A stretch of DNA of 64,000 bases from Pseudophaeomoniella oleicola (taxonomy: Eukaryota > Ascomycota > Eurotiomycetes > Phaeomoniellales > Phaeomoniellaceae), in NCBI GenBank assembly GCA_003868215.1, contig QWDQ01000026.1:1-64000 (forward strand), written 5' to 3'. Positions 41,292 through 52,443 of this stretch are shown piece by piece. A program made the translations under genes and the position numbers. Every line of letters begins with the position of its first letter. Position 1 is the first letter of the stretch. The notes beneath the pieces were generated by a model, which was not told the DNA's origin, made no database searches, and was given only the letters and a program-made list of their open reading frames with translations.

Positions 41292-44279
41292 TCATTTGCT
41301 GGGTACATGTACATGGCCGACCCGAATGACGGTGTCAATGTCCAGTGCTCTTGCTTCACGCACACAGCAGCTGATGCAGACCCTGCCTTCCTTTGCAATC
41401 AGCGCATGGCGACCCGTTTCGGCGCACCAGGCCCGCGTTAATGCATCGTTGTCTCGATGACCGCGAGCGTCAACAACCGTGACTACCCGGTGCCCTCCTT
41501 CAAAAAATCGCCCAGTTCCAGCGTGAGAGGCCAGGTCCTCCAGGTGAACAACTCTATATCGATATGACTTGTGTAAAGGGTGAGCCGGAAGAGTCTCTCC
41601 AGGTTCCGGGATCAGATGCTCATGGTCTGAAGCTACGGCACAATGACCGTATGGAAGCCGGCAAGGTTGAGCACATATGAAGTAGACATCATAACGTAGC
41701 CGGAAGCGCTTCGTTTGGATGACCTCGGGACTACTGCTGCCTTTTTGCATGCTAAACTCTACCGAAGCTGAGTGTGCTGGAGATATGATGTGACTGTGCT
41801 TCTGGACGTGGAGAGCTCCAAAGGTAGCGTGAATGCTGTCGTGACTCTCTCCCCCAGTTGTTTCGGTGGGTATCTTGAACTCGAGGCTTGTGATTTTCCC
41901 TTGACCTATACCTAACGTGCTGCTCTCTCGAGCCATTCTCTGTCCGTCAAAAAGCCTCGCACTACCAAGGTCTCGCACGCTTGGAGCTCGATCCACGACA
42001 ATATCGATCCAACCGTCTGTATATCTGTGACCGTGCTCCGTTGTTGGAACGACCGTGCCAAGGCTCGTCCAACCCGTACGCTCAGCAGTTCCGTCCAGAG
42101 GAGCAAGTACACGACTTACGATGCAGTACTTACTCCACCATGAGTGTCCATCCAAAACGAACCCTCCCAAAAGCGAGGCCTCGTCACCAAGTTTTTTAAG
42201 GGCACCACTTGTGTCGTTCTCAAGGAGTGTGGCAATCAGGAAATGAGAGATTGCGGGACCAGGTAAGACAGTGCCTGTCAGCCAAGATTTCGACATCCAA
42301 CTTCCCAGATCAGTTGGACCAGCCTGCCGCAGTACAATTTTCGACCTACTGGTCCAAGTAATCTGATCCCTGGTTTTGGATCGCGTCCTAGGGAACATAA
42401 ATCCAGACAAGGGGCTCGACGGACTCGGGGGGCTTGACACGGGGTTTAAAGGGGGACTGGTCACTGGTGACGAAGGCGCACTGTTGAAACTCCCATCCCG
42501 AGTTGCTTGTACATTGTGACCGAGTAAAGTCATGATGTTTTCTGCGTCTCTTCCAAGTTTTTCATTGAGAGTCCGTTCTATCTCATCAACGTGGGGCCAG
42601 GAAATGTACTGAGCAAAGCGTATGAGTCCTTCGACCTGCACATTTGCTCGGCGGGGGATGAGGACAAGATCCCAGGGAGACTCGGTACTCTTGATTCTGC
42701 CATTCCCGCTGAAGGTTCTGCTTAATCGGGAGCGGAAATAGTTCTGTTCAGAGGGTGTTGCGGATGACTGTCTCCGCGCGTGAGAGGATGCAGACTTTGC
42801 GCTACTAAATTTGAAAAAGTCCATGAAACGGCGAGCAAAGACGAGATCCCAATCTGTCTTGCGATTCCTTAAGTGATTGAATTGGTGCAAGTCCTCCTCA
42901 GAGATACTGACTTCCTCGGAGTGTGTTGCCATACCAAACTTAATCAGAGCATCCATGCGAACCAAGAGTTCCACGGCCAAGAGGAACTGTATAAGCAACC
43001 ACTTCCTCTCCGGGCCATATTCAATTTCTTCCATTGTTGGACCTGTTTCTTGACGTACAGGAGCCTGCCAAAAGACATAACCAATGTTGATGCGGTGATC
43101 TGCGTGGCTCAAATCGAACCAAGCATCCGCCGTTGCCAGTATCCGGAGTAGGGTGGCCACCTGGAATTTGAGGCTATCAACACCGTCTCCGCTTATTTCG
43201 GTCACCGGCGGATAGACAAACTTAGTGAAGAGTTCATCATATAGCGTAGATATACTGTTGAACTCCAGAATGGAACGTCGATGGTCGTTTAAAAGAACTA
43301 GTTGGTCATGAAACCGACTCAGATCTGTCAAGCGAGCGATGATGCTCTGCATGCTGATTTCCCGTAGACCTAGTCTTCTCCAGGATTTAGGACCGCTTCG
43401 AACCATTTCGAGGCGATCGATTCGGGTACCATATTTGCCATCCTGAGTTGCTGCTTTCATGATATCAGTGAGAGACCTTCTCGATATGTCCTTCGATGCG
43501 TCATGCTGGCCCAGTCCCTCAGGAGAAGTCTCCTTGTTGTCATTGAGCTCATCGGCGGCAGGAAGTTCAAGAAAATACCTCATTCCGACAGTGCCTGGAG
43601 CCGCACCTTCGAATGATAACATGTTCGGGACCTCAAATACTCCAACCTCGAATGAAGCACCTTTCCAGTGTGGTTCTCGGGCTAATGGCCGAGTAGAATG
43701 ATGCTTTAAGGCTTGTTCGTCCGGGACCGGTAGGTGCGCATGGAGGGTTGAAAGACTAAATGCTTCGTGCCTGAGACGTCGACGATCCCATAGATCTGCT
43801 ATCTCCAGTTCATCGTTCCATGGATAGATTACTTGGGGATAAAAGTGTCGATGCCGACCCTTTTCGAGCATGAAATGTGGGGCTCCATAGAACAACGTCC
43901 TGACGTCTCTGCGAGCCAGACCATGTTGGAGCGGTGCCTCATCAATACGGATACCCGAAGGACTGTGATTGCGTCTTGCCGATGCCCGCGAGGACGTCGA
44001 TGAGACCGAGCGCGTGGATCTGGTTCTCACAGGTGCCAACGGGGAAGATTTTCTTGACCGCTCAAAATCACCAGTCTGGAGCTATAATTATGTGAATGAC
44101 GGACGGCAGCTATTTCCATGTAATTGATGACTCACCTTCGAGTGTTCCACATTGACGCTGGTATTGTGATCATCGTCCTTTTCGGAATGGCCGGATCCTG
44201 AATCTTGATGCTGAGCTTTTTGGACGTTGGGCTCAGTTGCCGCATTGGACGACCTACGGAGCAGGCCACCAAGTGGCAT
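41292..44279 (-). CDS. large conserved-looking fungal protein of unknown function
   Basis: 977 residues in two exons: 44279-44136 and 44081-41292. The 54-bp intron is phase 0 (GTGAGT donor, TATAG acceptor), which joins the short first exon to the long frame and gives the only ATG start; the long frame alone has none. I do not recognise a domain. The N-terminal 90 residues are Ser/Arg-rich and look disordered. From about residue 100 the sequence is globular and rich in aromatic residues (stretches such as LFYGAPHFMLEKGRH, FYPQVIYPW and EPHWKGASFEVGVFEVP). A Ser/Pro-rich linker lies near residues 580-605. The last 90 residues contain several Cys and His (AWCAETGRHALIAKEG, VCISCCVREA). No signal peptide or membrane segment is evident. 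Codon use resembles that of the neighbours. It is a real gene because the frame is over 900 codons long in about 50% GC DNA. Confidence 0.85.
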
Positions 44280-45171
44280 CCCTGGTGTTTCCGTTTACCG
44301 AGTACCTAGTATTGACAGAGTGCAGGCGGAGGAGGTACTTTTGGTAAACTGTGAACTGGAATGTCCAGGAACATGATACAATTGTAGGAATTGGTGGCAA
44401 TGTGTTTTTATTTGGGTATATACGATGATAGTACTGTGTTTCTGCGTAACTTACAAAGTAAACCTAGTATCCGCTCTTCCATCGAAATTTGCGGTGAGGA
44501 TTGGCCGGAACCAACCGGCAACATCAAGCATATTTGGGAAATGAGACAACATTATCTGTAACCGATCGTCTCAAGTATCAGGATATTCTCTCATCACCGT
44601 TGGAAATTACCATGAGACATTTTGCCTTCGTTAATGAGGATTCGCATACCCTCAGGTCACTTATCAGGTGCGTTCACAACCTTTAGCATGCAGCAACCCC
44701 GTTACTAGATCACAGGGAGAGCTTCAGATAGTGTAGTACATATGTAGTAGAAGACGAACTCGAAAATTATTTCGTTTGAGTATGCGGAGGGCCCATTTCG
44801 ATACCTTTAACACGAACAGAAAACGATATGCCCATAGAAGCTCGGCCCCGAGGACGTATATGATACAGATAGCTAAAAAATTAGGTACTAACTAATAACT
44901 TATACTCTTTTTGGTAATCCCGGGAAGTAACCGAGAATGATACGATATCTTTCGCAGTAGTATACCATTGAGGAATGAGATTGAACCTCGAATCCAGAGA
45001 TTTGTGAATCGGTTCGAGCTACAAGGGTCATAGAATGTCCAAGATTGAGCCCCTACCGCTATAGGAACGGACATGCAAAGCATAGGTACCATGGAGTAGG
45101 ATATGCGTTGTCTTCGGACTTCGCGCGCCAACTTTCGAAAGCAATGTCACTACTCACATACGAAATAGTGT
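44280..45171. other. intergenic, no supported gene
   Basis: About 0.9 kb between two minus-strand genes: the promoter side of the large unknown gene and the 3' side of the GST-fold gene. Only short overlapping frames are present. A degenerate palindromic motif (GTAGTACATATGTAGTA) lies at about 44734. Confidence 0.5.
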
Positions 45172-46099
45172 TCAACGCTGCATGACCTTCTTAAAGGTCT
45201 CCATCTGATCTTTGCCTACAAGGCTGGGCATTGTCGGCAGTCCCAATGTCACACTTTGCCACTGCTCACCTTTGCTCAGCTCAGAAGCATATAACACAAG
45301 CTTTTTTGGGATGAGATCTGAGCGTCCAACATCCACGAGTCTGACAATGAAGGGAAGTAGATGTCCATCCAGGGCGGTCGGTCCGATGGAGCCACCGAAC
45401 AACCAAGGCTCCCCATCAACACACGTATCAGTCATGATTTCGGAGACTTTGTTCAAGAGGACCTTCGTTTGCAGCTCTGCTCGCCGCACCTTGTCATCGT
45501 CGAGCGCGTGCAAAAGAGTCGAGTTATAGCTGGAACGATTCCGTCTTAGCATGTATACTAAAAACGGAAGACGAGGTCTTTCTTACAATTCGGACTTGAA
45601 TTGCAAAGCACGGCGATACTCGTCGGAAATGTCAGAACGACTCAGAAGGTCATCGAGTTCAACGTTTCGAATGCCGCCAGGTGTATTGTCGGCCTGTGAC
45701 GCGCACAATGAGAATGGCTGTATTTCATGCAGCTCGGTCAAGAAAGCTTTAATAGATCCCCTATGCGCTTCAGGGACAAGACGAGGATATCTCGTAGTCA
45801 AGAATGTCGTGATATCCAAACTATCTGTGATAGGCTCCGGCAGAGATGGCGAAGTGAGGGCGGGGACCTGAATCGTCATCACCACGGAAATGGTCCTGCA
45901 AGGCATTCAGTTAACGTACCTGGCCTTTGGGGTTGATTTTCAGTAGATATAATTCTCCTAGATGTTCATTACGCGTAACAAGCCTTTCGTTGATACGAGC
46001 AATTGGGCTTTCATAGACATGGTCCAGAAGAGATATCGTATATCTTACCATCAATGAAAAAAGAGAGAACGGATTGTGATATAGGGTGTATTCTGTCAT
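45172..46099 (-). CDS. glutathione S-transferase-fold protein
   Basis: 272 residues in three exons: 46099-45920, 45867-45587 and 45529-45172, with introns of 52 and 57 bp. The N-terminal part reads as a thioredoxin-like GST domain: MTEYTLYHNPFSLFSLMVRY at the start, a KINPKGQVPAL segment with the conserved Val-Pro (cis-Pro) at about residues 61-62, and then SLDITTFL where GSTs place the acidic/Ser glutathione-contact motif. Residues about 90-270 would be the helical C-terminal domain (KVLLNKVSEIM, GPTALDGHLLPFIVRL). The family conjugates glutathione or acts as a redox or binding protein. The usual catalytic Ser or Tyr is replaced by a PFSLFS segment whose role I cannot judge. The length is slightly above the usual 210-240. 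It starts 924 bp from the divergent Hsp12-like gene, so stress co-regulation is possible. The second intron was set by phase: acceptor CCAG gives SEFYNS. Confidence 0.78.
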
Positions 46100-46184
46100 G
46101 ATGAGCACAAATCAATTGTGCATGAAGTTTGATCGGGCTTCAAATAGACATACAGAACCAAGGATGAGGGGGTAAGTGAAGCAT

Positions 46185-46196
46185 TACTACGTAGTA
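46185..46196. repeat. palindrome TACTACGTAGTA, copy 3
   Basis: Perfect 12-bp palindrome, here extended to TTACTACGTAGTAA, in the divergent promoter region. Confidence 0.8.
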
Positions 46197-46876
46197 AAAG
46201 ATGGAGGAGTATTAATGCACTTGCCATGGTTCGTGGGACATACGAGCTACGCAGTACTCGGCAGCTCTTAGTGATTACTAGGAGGGCATTTGTGTGCACT
46301 ATCTACATACTTGAATACCTTGAGGCTAGAGAGCACCTAAAGTATAGAATATTGTCTGCTTTAATTAGGAGAAAAGCACATGCTCCCTGAAGCGTGCTTC
46401 TTATGACGTATGCGATTGTTACCTTGCGCCAGTGTATCTACCCCTCCACAGCATGTATGTTTTGATAATCCAGGGCCCTGTGCGTGTGTATCGCACAATT
46501 AACAAGCTCTTTTCTCGCGGTCTTGGTCTCTGACATTGTCATCTAATTACAATATCTGTCTCGTATATAACGAACGGAAGCAAAGTAAAAGGGCAGTAGA
46601 TAGACACATTCAATTGATACATTGCGTATTTGAACTGAGAGAAGCACCATCACTTGGCTTGCTATTATGTGATACACCCACGTACAATACTTGTTTTTGG
46701 TGTGTGTGTGTGCATGTTTTGAATGCTCAAAGGTTGCCAATGACATCAGATTTAGAATCTGTTCCAGTGCCCGCGACTTCCAACCATTCACTTCGCAGCA
46801 TCGGTATGGCAAAGCAAAGCAAACAATTCGAATGACACACGCGAGGACTTAAAAGTACCCAGGCACCAGTCTTACC

Positions 46877-46889
46877 TTCTTGAACCTTT
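46877..46889 (+). promoter_or_regulatory. heat-shock-element-like site
   Basis: TTC-TT-GAA-CC-TTT: two perfect inverted nGAAn modules and a third with one mismatch, about 135 bp upstream of the Hsp12-like start codon. It could lie in the core promoter or the 5' UTR. Confidence 0.35.
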
Positions 46890-47023
46890 TGACTTCCACT
46901 TGTCCCTCACTATTTTCCTCTCTCTTCCATCAATCCCCCAATCTCGGTCTTCAACTTCACTACAACACCAATATTTGTATTGCTTCAACCTCCCCAAACA
47001 CCTTTTCACCTCAATAAGCCAAG

Positions 47024-47868
47024 ATGTCGGACACCGGTCGTAAGAACATCACCGACCGTAAGTCAACTTCGAAACTAATACGACAGCACACCGCTGACTG
47101 GTTTCCAGAAGTTTCGGAGAAGGTCACTCCAGATTCACAAAAGTCCAACGTGGACAAGGCCACCGAGTACGCATCTGGAACAGCAGATAAAGTAGCTGGC
47201 TCCCTACAGCCCGGTACGCTTCTTCTACCCCTAGAAGCCTACAGGGTAAAGCTGACTGAGTGAATAGGTGACAACAAATCAACTAGCCAGAAACTGTCAG
47301 ATACCGTCCGTTCCAACTTCGATGATGCCCAGTCCAAGGGCGACGATTTCACCAGCCAAGCTTCGGGCACTGCATCCAACGCAACCAAGCGAGGTGAAGA
47401 TACCGCTAACAGTTTGAGCGACATCACACAACAGAAGGGCCAGAGTTTCTATGAACAAACTTCAGGCGCTCTTGCCGATGCCAGCAAGCAAGCCCAAGGC
47501 ACAACAAGCGACGTCTCCAAAGATGCTCAAACACAGGGCAAGAGTCTCTATGACCAAGCTGCTGATCTCACCGGTGCCGATACCGAGAAGGTCAAGCAGC
47601 AGGCTCAAGGACTTTATGATCAAGCTTCAAGCGTTGCCACTGATGCTGCCAACAAAGCTGGCGAAGCATCCAACAGCAGTGCAGACCAAGCATCCGCTCA
47701 GGGCAAAACACTCTATGAGCAAGCTACCGATTTTGCCTCCAACACTCTGAACAGCGCCAGCAAGCTTGCATCTGGTGTGTGCTACACTTAGAACCTTCCA
47801 ATCTCTTACCTCCAAATGCTGACGGAACTGTTCTAGATGCGGCCAACTCTATCTCCAACAGCAAGTGA
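47024..47868 (+). CDS. extended Hsp12/Hsp9-like stress protein with 11-residue repeats
   Basis: 225 residues in four exons: 47024-47057, 47109-47213, 47268-47774 and 47837-47868. The first 60 residues (MSDTGRKNITDQVSEKVTPDSQKS and then QPGDNKSTSQKLSD) match the Hsp12/Hsp9 family, small membrane-associated hydrophilic proteins made in stress and stationary phase. Family members are usually about 80-120 residues, so this one is about twice as long. The extra part is a hydrophilic Ala/Ser/Gln/Asp/Lys-rich tail without Cys or Trp. It carries four [FL]Y[ED]Q motifs at 106-110, 139-143, 161-165 and 194-198. They are spaced 33, 22 and 33 residues, exact multiples of 11, as in group-3 LEA-type amphipathic helices. 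Introns follow phase perfectly and the last exon encodes only the final ten residues. The leader is C/T-rich, typical of strongly expressed fungal genes. Confidence 0.88.
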
Positions 47869-49461
47869 CCTTTCAAGTCATGCCGGACGAGTTCACATTG
47901 ATGTCGAGCGTCAGTAAAGGTCGGATTCTTTCTTTTCAAATGTCAAGAACATGGATACCCCGTGAGCGAGTATGGTGAAAGACAAAGAATCGCTGGTATT
48001 GCTATTTCAACAGTAATGGAGGACGAGGATGAAATCAAGCTCCTTGATGCAAGGCCGTTCGATGACACTTGGTCGACAAGAGCATCTACCCTCCTAAAGA
48101 AAATAGATTTTGCTTCGAGTCTGGCATCTGCATACAAGGCAGCAGATTCTTGAGCTTCCATCGGCCATAATTGAGAATATTGCAAACGTTGAAATACTGA
48201 TGAGTCTCACGATAAACAGTCGACCTTTGATCAGAGAAAGATGAACCTGCTTTTCTAAGAGCGTGATAGTCTGCGCAGCGCTATGCCTTCCGTCAACTCG
48301 AAATTAAACACCAGCAGGGCCGTTTTTAATGTGTGGAGAGTGGGAACATCCGACGCTATCGCCATCGGAGCCGTGAACCAGTAATTAATTAATATTTTCT
48401 TTGTTGATCCGGTGTGGCTGGGCTCTCATCGCCTGACTTTAGGGGCAATACTGTAACTTGGTGAACACTGGGTAGCCCCATAGACCCTGAGAGTAAGTGA
48501 TAAGATAAGCTAAGGGCCCGGGCCTACTGAAGCTGTACTACGGTACCTCAACTACAAGTACCGTACAGCTAAAATGATTGGCCAATGGTCCATATCACAG
48601 GCGCTTCGAGCCCATCTGTGGTTCGTCGATGCTTTCTCTTCTCGCTTCTCCATATCTGCATCCTGCCGCTTGATTCATCACACTTTCTTCTCACTCTAAC
48701 TTACCACTCACCGTGCTGCAATCCCATTCGATTAGATGAATCCTTCCCGCTCACCGCCAGGGATATCCCCTGACTTCTTATCCCTGTGTGCCGATGATGG
48801 ATGCAAAGAACCGTTTCCCTTACTTTCCTCCTTAGTTCTCGTCAGTTGATTTCTCTCCGGCCAATACCCCGCCGTATTCAACCGCTTACTCGTGAAGCTA
48901 TTTGCTCTCATCTATCGCGCTCTCTTTGCTCTTGTTGGCCAGTGGGGCTTGTCACACTGTCGTACGGATACTTCCCTTGATATTCCGGACTTATTGATTG
49001 CATTGCGTGTGTGACTCTCCACCACCCACCACTCTTCATCACATCTATCTTCAAGTTATGGCAGTCTTCCAATAATCTGTGAGCGCTTGCATTAGCATCT
49101 CAAAAGCGTTCATATCTCATGTCGTCCGAGTTCCATTCGAGGTCCTCCGGTCGCTTTTATAATACTACGCGAGAGCTTGGCTTGCTGTACGACAACTTGG
49201 AGCTTCTTCACGATCTCTACCGTTCCAATTAGAGAGCGAAGAAACTGGCATTCTCCCTGTGGATCAGGTTACCGATGTACAACTCCTTGCAGCCTGGATC
49301 CCAATCAAAACGAAGTGCTCAAAATCTCCTGAAGACAGAAGCACTTGGGACGACTAGGACTGACAGTCTTGTGTGCACCGAAGACTTTCAGATCTTGAGG
49401 ACCACCTGTTCAACGTTAAGTCATACTTAGAGGAGGTGCATCTATCTTGAAAGTCGGAAGA
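47869..49461. other. intergenic and probable leader of the ferric-reductase gene
   Basis: 1.6 kb with no supported gene. The first part will hold the 3' UTR of the Hsp12-like gene. From about 48580 to 49100 the plus strand is strongly pyrimidine-rich with many TCTC and TTCC runs, which is common in fungal promoters and long 5' UTRs. Several short frames there would act as upstream ORFs if the leader is as long as it looks. Confidence 0.45.
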
Positions 49462-51852
49462 ATGGGTCTGAATCTGCCAGAGGAAATAGCTGCTGGGATC
49501 AAGTCCATCCAGCGAGATGGAGGAACAATATTGGAGCTGGCAAAACGCATCACAATACCTCTCAACAGCACTAGTTCGGCGGCTCAAATCGCTGCCAGCA
49601 AACAGGACCCGTTCGCACGATCTGGCAAATACGCACTCGGGTGGACCTACTTTTCAATTGTTCTCTTGGTCATAGCTACGAGTTTGCGCTGTTACCATCT
49701 ATGGGGCGATAAGATTAGGAGAGCTTTATACAAGGAGGATTATGTGAATTCAAGAACACCAATATCGCCTGAGAACTACGAAATCCCAAGCGCATTGACT
49801 GATAATTCTACCAAACAATTCTTCCCGGCACATGGTGCGTTACCGGAAGGGCCCAAGGAACAATCGTCCACATCAACTATCCGTTCAATCAATGTCGCCG
49901 TCGCTTTTTTCCGATGGATTGTATACAGGCCGTTGCCGGTTCTTCAACTAGGAAGGCTACGTATTGTCTTTCCGTCACTTGCTACAATCATGGTAGTGTC
50001 CATCGCAATGGCTTTTGTGGTGCTCTACAGTTTTATCCCACAGCCATTCTACTACCAAAGCATGAGTTTTGGGTCGCCTCCATTGGCCATTCGAGCTGGT
50101 ATGCTCTCTGTGGCGATGATGCCCTGGATTGTCGCATTGAGCATGAAGGCAAATTTCATATCTATCATGACTGGGTTAGGTCATGAAAGATTGAATGTCT
50201 TGCACAGATGGGGTGGGTATATTTGTCTCTTTCTGGCATTGCTGCATGCAATCCCCTTTTGGGTGCAACCTCTTCGGGATCCGCAGGGCTTTGCCGCATT
50301 CAAGACCTACTTACCGTATCATCGCTATATATACACGACCGGCGTTGCCTCTTTAGTGCCTTTAGGCTTTCTGTGTGTACACTCCCTGCCTTTCATACGC
50401 TCAAGGATGTATGAACTCTTTGTTGCGTTACACGTTCCCGTATCGATGGCATTCCTTGGGTTGCTCTTCTGGCACTGCAACAACTACCTCACCTCGTGGA
50501 ACTACCTTTGGGCAACCGTTGGCATCTGGCTTGCATCATACATCCTGCGAGTGTTTTATCTCAACTGGATGAACCCATTCCGCTTGTCGTGGCTCATAGG
50601 AGAAGAGTCTGCAGTCACCATCCTCCCTGAAAATGCCGTCAAGGTAACCATCCCGACACAGAAGAAGTGGCGACCGGGCCAGTATGTTTACTTACGGATG
50701 CCGGGCATTTCGCTTTTCGAAAATCATCCCTTTACCATTGCCTCGCTATGTTCCGATGACTTCCCATCCGAATATGGGCCCAATTATCGAGACATGACAC
50801 TTGTCTTTCGCCCCTTTGGTGGATTTACGCGCAAGGTCTATGACACCTCGCTTAAGAAAGGTCCTTACAAGACTTATCGTGCCTTTATCGACGGTCCTTA
50901 CGGTGGTATGCAGCGAGAAATGGCATCTTTCGACCACGTTGTCTTCTTTGCTGGTGGAAGTGGCATCACTGCCATTGCATCGCAGCTGCTTGACCTCATC
51001 AAACGTGTGCGTGATGGCAAGGCGGTGACCAAACAGGTCCACGTCATCTGGGCGCTGAAGAGACCAGAAACAATGGAGTGGTTTAAGGAAGAATTGCGAA
51101 TCTGCCGTGAATATGCACCGCAGGACTCTGTTCATTGTTCCTTTTATATCACAGCTTCCAAGCGCTATTCGATGGGCCCGGATGGTCCGGCTCGTTCTCG
51201 GCCAGCTTCTCAAATCATCCATGACAGGATTGATGATATGTTCCAAGGCGTAGCGTCGAAACGCAACAGCGCTTTGGTCAGTGATGCCATCTCGTTACAC
51301 CCAGAGCATGAGAAAGGTGTAGAGAACAATGATATGACTGGTGAAGACCAAATCACAGCCTTGCCTAGCGCTTATCTTTCGCCGCCACGCCCATCGTACC
51401 AAGCATCCAGCAACGGGGCAGCATCTCCGTCACCCACGAGAAGCTCGTTCCAAGGATTTGGAGGGGGCCACTTCCCTCCCGTATCGCCTGTTTATCAGGA
51501 TCCGTACTACGCTCAATATAATCCGGGTCAAGAGCCACCTCAACCCGTTTCTCAATTCAATTTTGGTTTCGAGAGACCGCCTACCCAGTTCCAGAAATCG
51601 CTGATGCGTTTCGCATTTTTGCCGACAAATGCCAAACCTGATGGGTGGAAGACCGAATATGGACGACCAGACATTCCATATATGATGAAACAGTTCGGAG
51701 AGCAGATGGGAAGAAGGACCTGCTTTTTCGTATGTGGACCGCCCAGCATGCGAATCGATGTTGCGAACGCGGTTGCTCGGTTACAAACAAAAGTTTGGAG
51801 CAGCAAAGGCGTAGAAGAGGTTTACCTACACGCCGAGAACTACGCTATATAA
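49462..51852 (+). CDS. ferric-chelate reductase / NADPH oxidase-family transmembrane reductase
   Basis: 796 residues, intronless; the first in-frame ATG is 49462. It moves electrons from cytosolic NADPH through FAD and two hemes across a membrane, in fungi usually to reduce Fe(III) or Cu(II) before uptake. One membrane segment lies at about 60-76. The ferric reductase transmembrane core spans about 170-365 and has four heme-ligand histidines, H248/H262 and H324/H338, both pairs 14 apart. The FAD-binding motif HPFTIAS is at 422-428, GPYGG at 478-482, the NADPH motif GGSGIT at 498-503, and the C-terminal CGPPSM at 758-763. Between the two NADPH-binding parts lies a low-complexity Pro/Ser/Tyr-rich insert (about 565-710) that is probably a cytosolic disordered loop. 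There is no cleavable signal peptide. Whether it acts on iron at the plasma membrane or in an internal membrane cannot be told from sequence. The insert and missing signal peptide set it apart from yeast Fre1. Confidence 0.92.
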   Translation: MGLNLPEEIAAGIKSIQRDGGTILELAKRITIPLNSTSSAAQIAASKQDPFARSGKYALGWTYFSIVLLVIATSLRCYHLWGDKIRRALYKEDYVNSRTPISPENYEIPSALTDNSTKQFFPAHGALPEGPKEQSSTSTIRSINVAVAFFRWIVYRPLPVLQLGRLRIVFPSLATIMVVSIAMAFVVLYSFIPQPFYYQSMSFGSPPLAIRAGMLSVAMMPWIVALSMKANFISIMTGLGHERLNVLHRWGGYICLFLALLHAIPFWVQPLRDPQGFAAFKTYLPYHRYIYTTGVASLVPLGFLCVHSLPFIRSRMYELFVALHVPVSMAFLGLLFWHCNNYLTSWNYLWATVGIWLASYILRVFYLNWMNPFRLSWLIGEESAVTILPENAVKVTIPTQKKWRPGQYVYLRMPGISLFENHPFTIASLCSDDFPSEYGPNYRDMTLVFRPFGGFTRKVYDTSLKKGPYKTYRAFIDGPYGGMQREMASFDHVVFFAGGSGITAIASQLLDLIKRVRDGKAVTKQVHVIWALKRPETMEWFKEELRICREYAPQDSVHCSFYITASKRYSMGPDGPARSRPASQIIHDRIDDMFQGVASKRNSALVSDAISLHPEHEKGVENNDMTGEDQITALPSAYLSPPRPSYQASSNGAASPSPTRSSFQGFGGGHFPPVSPVYQDPYYAQYNPGQEPPQPVSQFNFGFERPPTQFQKSLMRFAFLPTNAKPDGWKTEYGRPDIPYMMKQFGEQMGRRTCFFVCGPPSMRIDVANAVARLQTKVWSSKGVEEVYLHAENYAI

Positions 51853-52443
51853 TGCACGGTTGCCTAACCACGTGTCTCAGTCACATCTGTTTTAAGCATC
51901 GCCGAAGAAATGGATGTGGTCAGCGTGGTGTTGATCAGGATTGTTTGCTTGCATTCTTTAGGACTCTCTGCTTGCGTACCGATACCCCTGGATAGCTCAA
52001 ACTTGTTTCACTTGTAGATTTCTTTGTATATATACACTTTGTAATATCGATGGCATGCAGGACGAGGATCTTTGGGCAATTAACCAAGTCTACTTTTCGA
52101 ATGACCAGTGCAGATCTACCTGAGGTGTTCATGTAAAGTAGAAGGAACTTTGCGATATAGAATGTTGTTCTCCTTGACGGCTCTCACCACCTCGGGAGTC
52201 CTCAAGTGCTCATTGAAAGGATTGCCCCACAGTCGTTCGTCACAAGGGTCCCCTCTGGGTCTCCATCTCCACCAGCATGTATCCGTGTCAACTCACGAGT
52301 GTCACTGCATGTATTATTTCTTTTCCCCAGCAGAAGCGAAAAGTACCTAATATAAAAAGTGTCTCGGAACCCTTTGGAATCGACCGGCTTGTCTGTTGTT
52401 AATACTCTACAGCCCGGCGGCAAAATTATCTACGACAACGGCC
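51853..52443. other. intergenic between ferric reductase and Fyv10
   Basis: 591 bp between two genes read in the same direction, holding the terminator of the reductase and the promoter of Fyv10. I see no gene and no distinctive motif. Confidence 0.5.

Larger units (their letters stand above)
46100..47023. promoter_or_regulatory. divergent promoter region between GST-fold and Hsp12-like genes
   Basis: 924 bp without a supported gene between two divergent starts. Two STRE cores are present, AGGGG at 46167-46171 and CCCCT at 46441-46445. A heat-shock-element-like site TTCnnGAAnnTTT is at 46877-46889. The palindrome TACTACGTAGTA is at 46185-46196, and a C/T-rich leader comes just before the ATG at 47024. 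STRE and HSE cores are short and occur by chance; the coincidence with a stress-protein gene is what makes them worth listing. Confidence 0.4.

Noticed and set aside
49447-49461. Five-residue upstream extension of the ferric reductase
   Set aside because: The frame there begins with TTG. The first ATG is at 49462 and is the better start.
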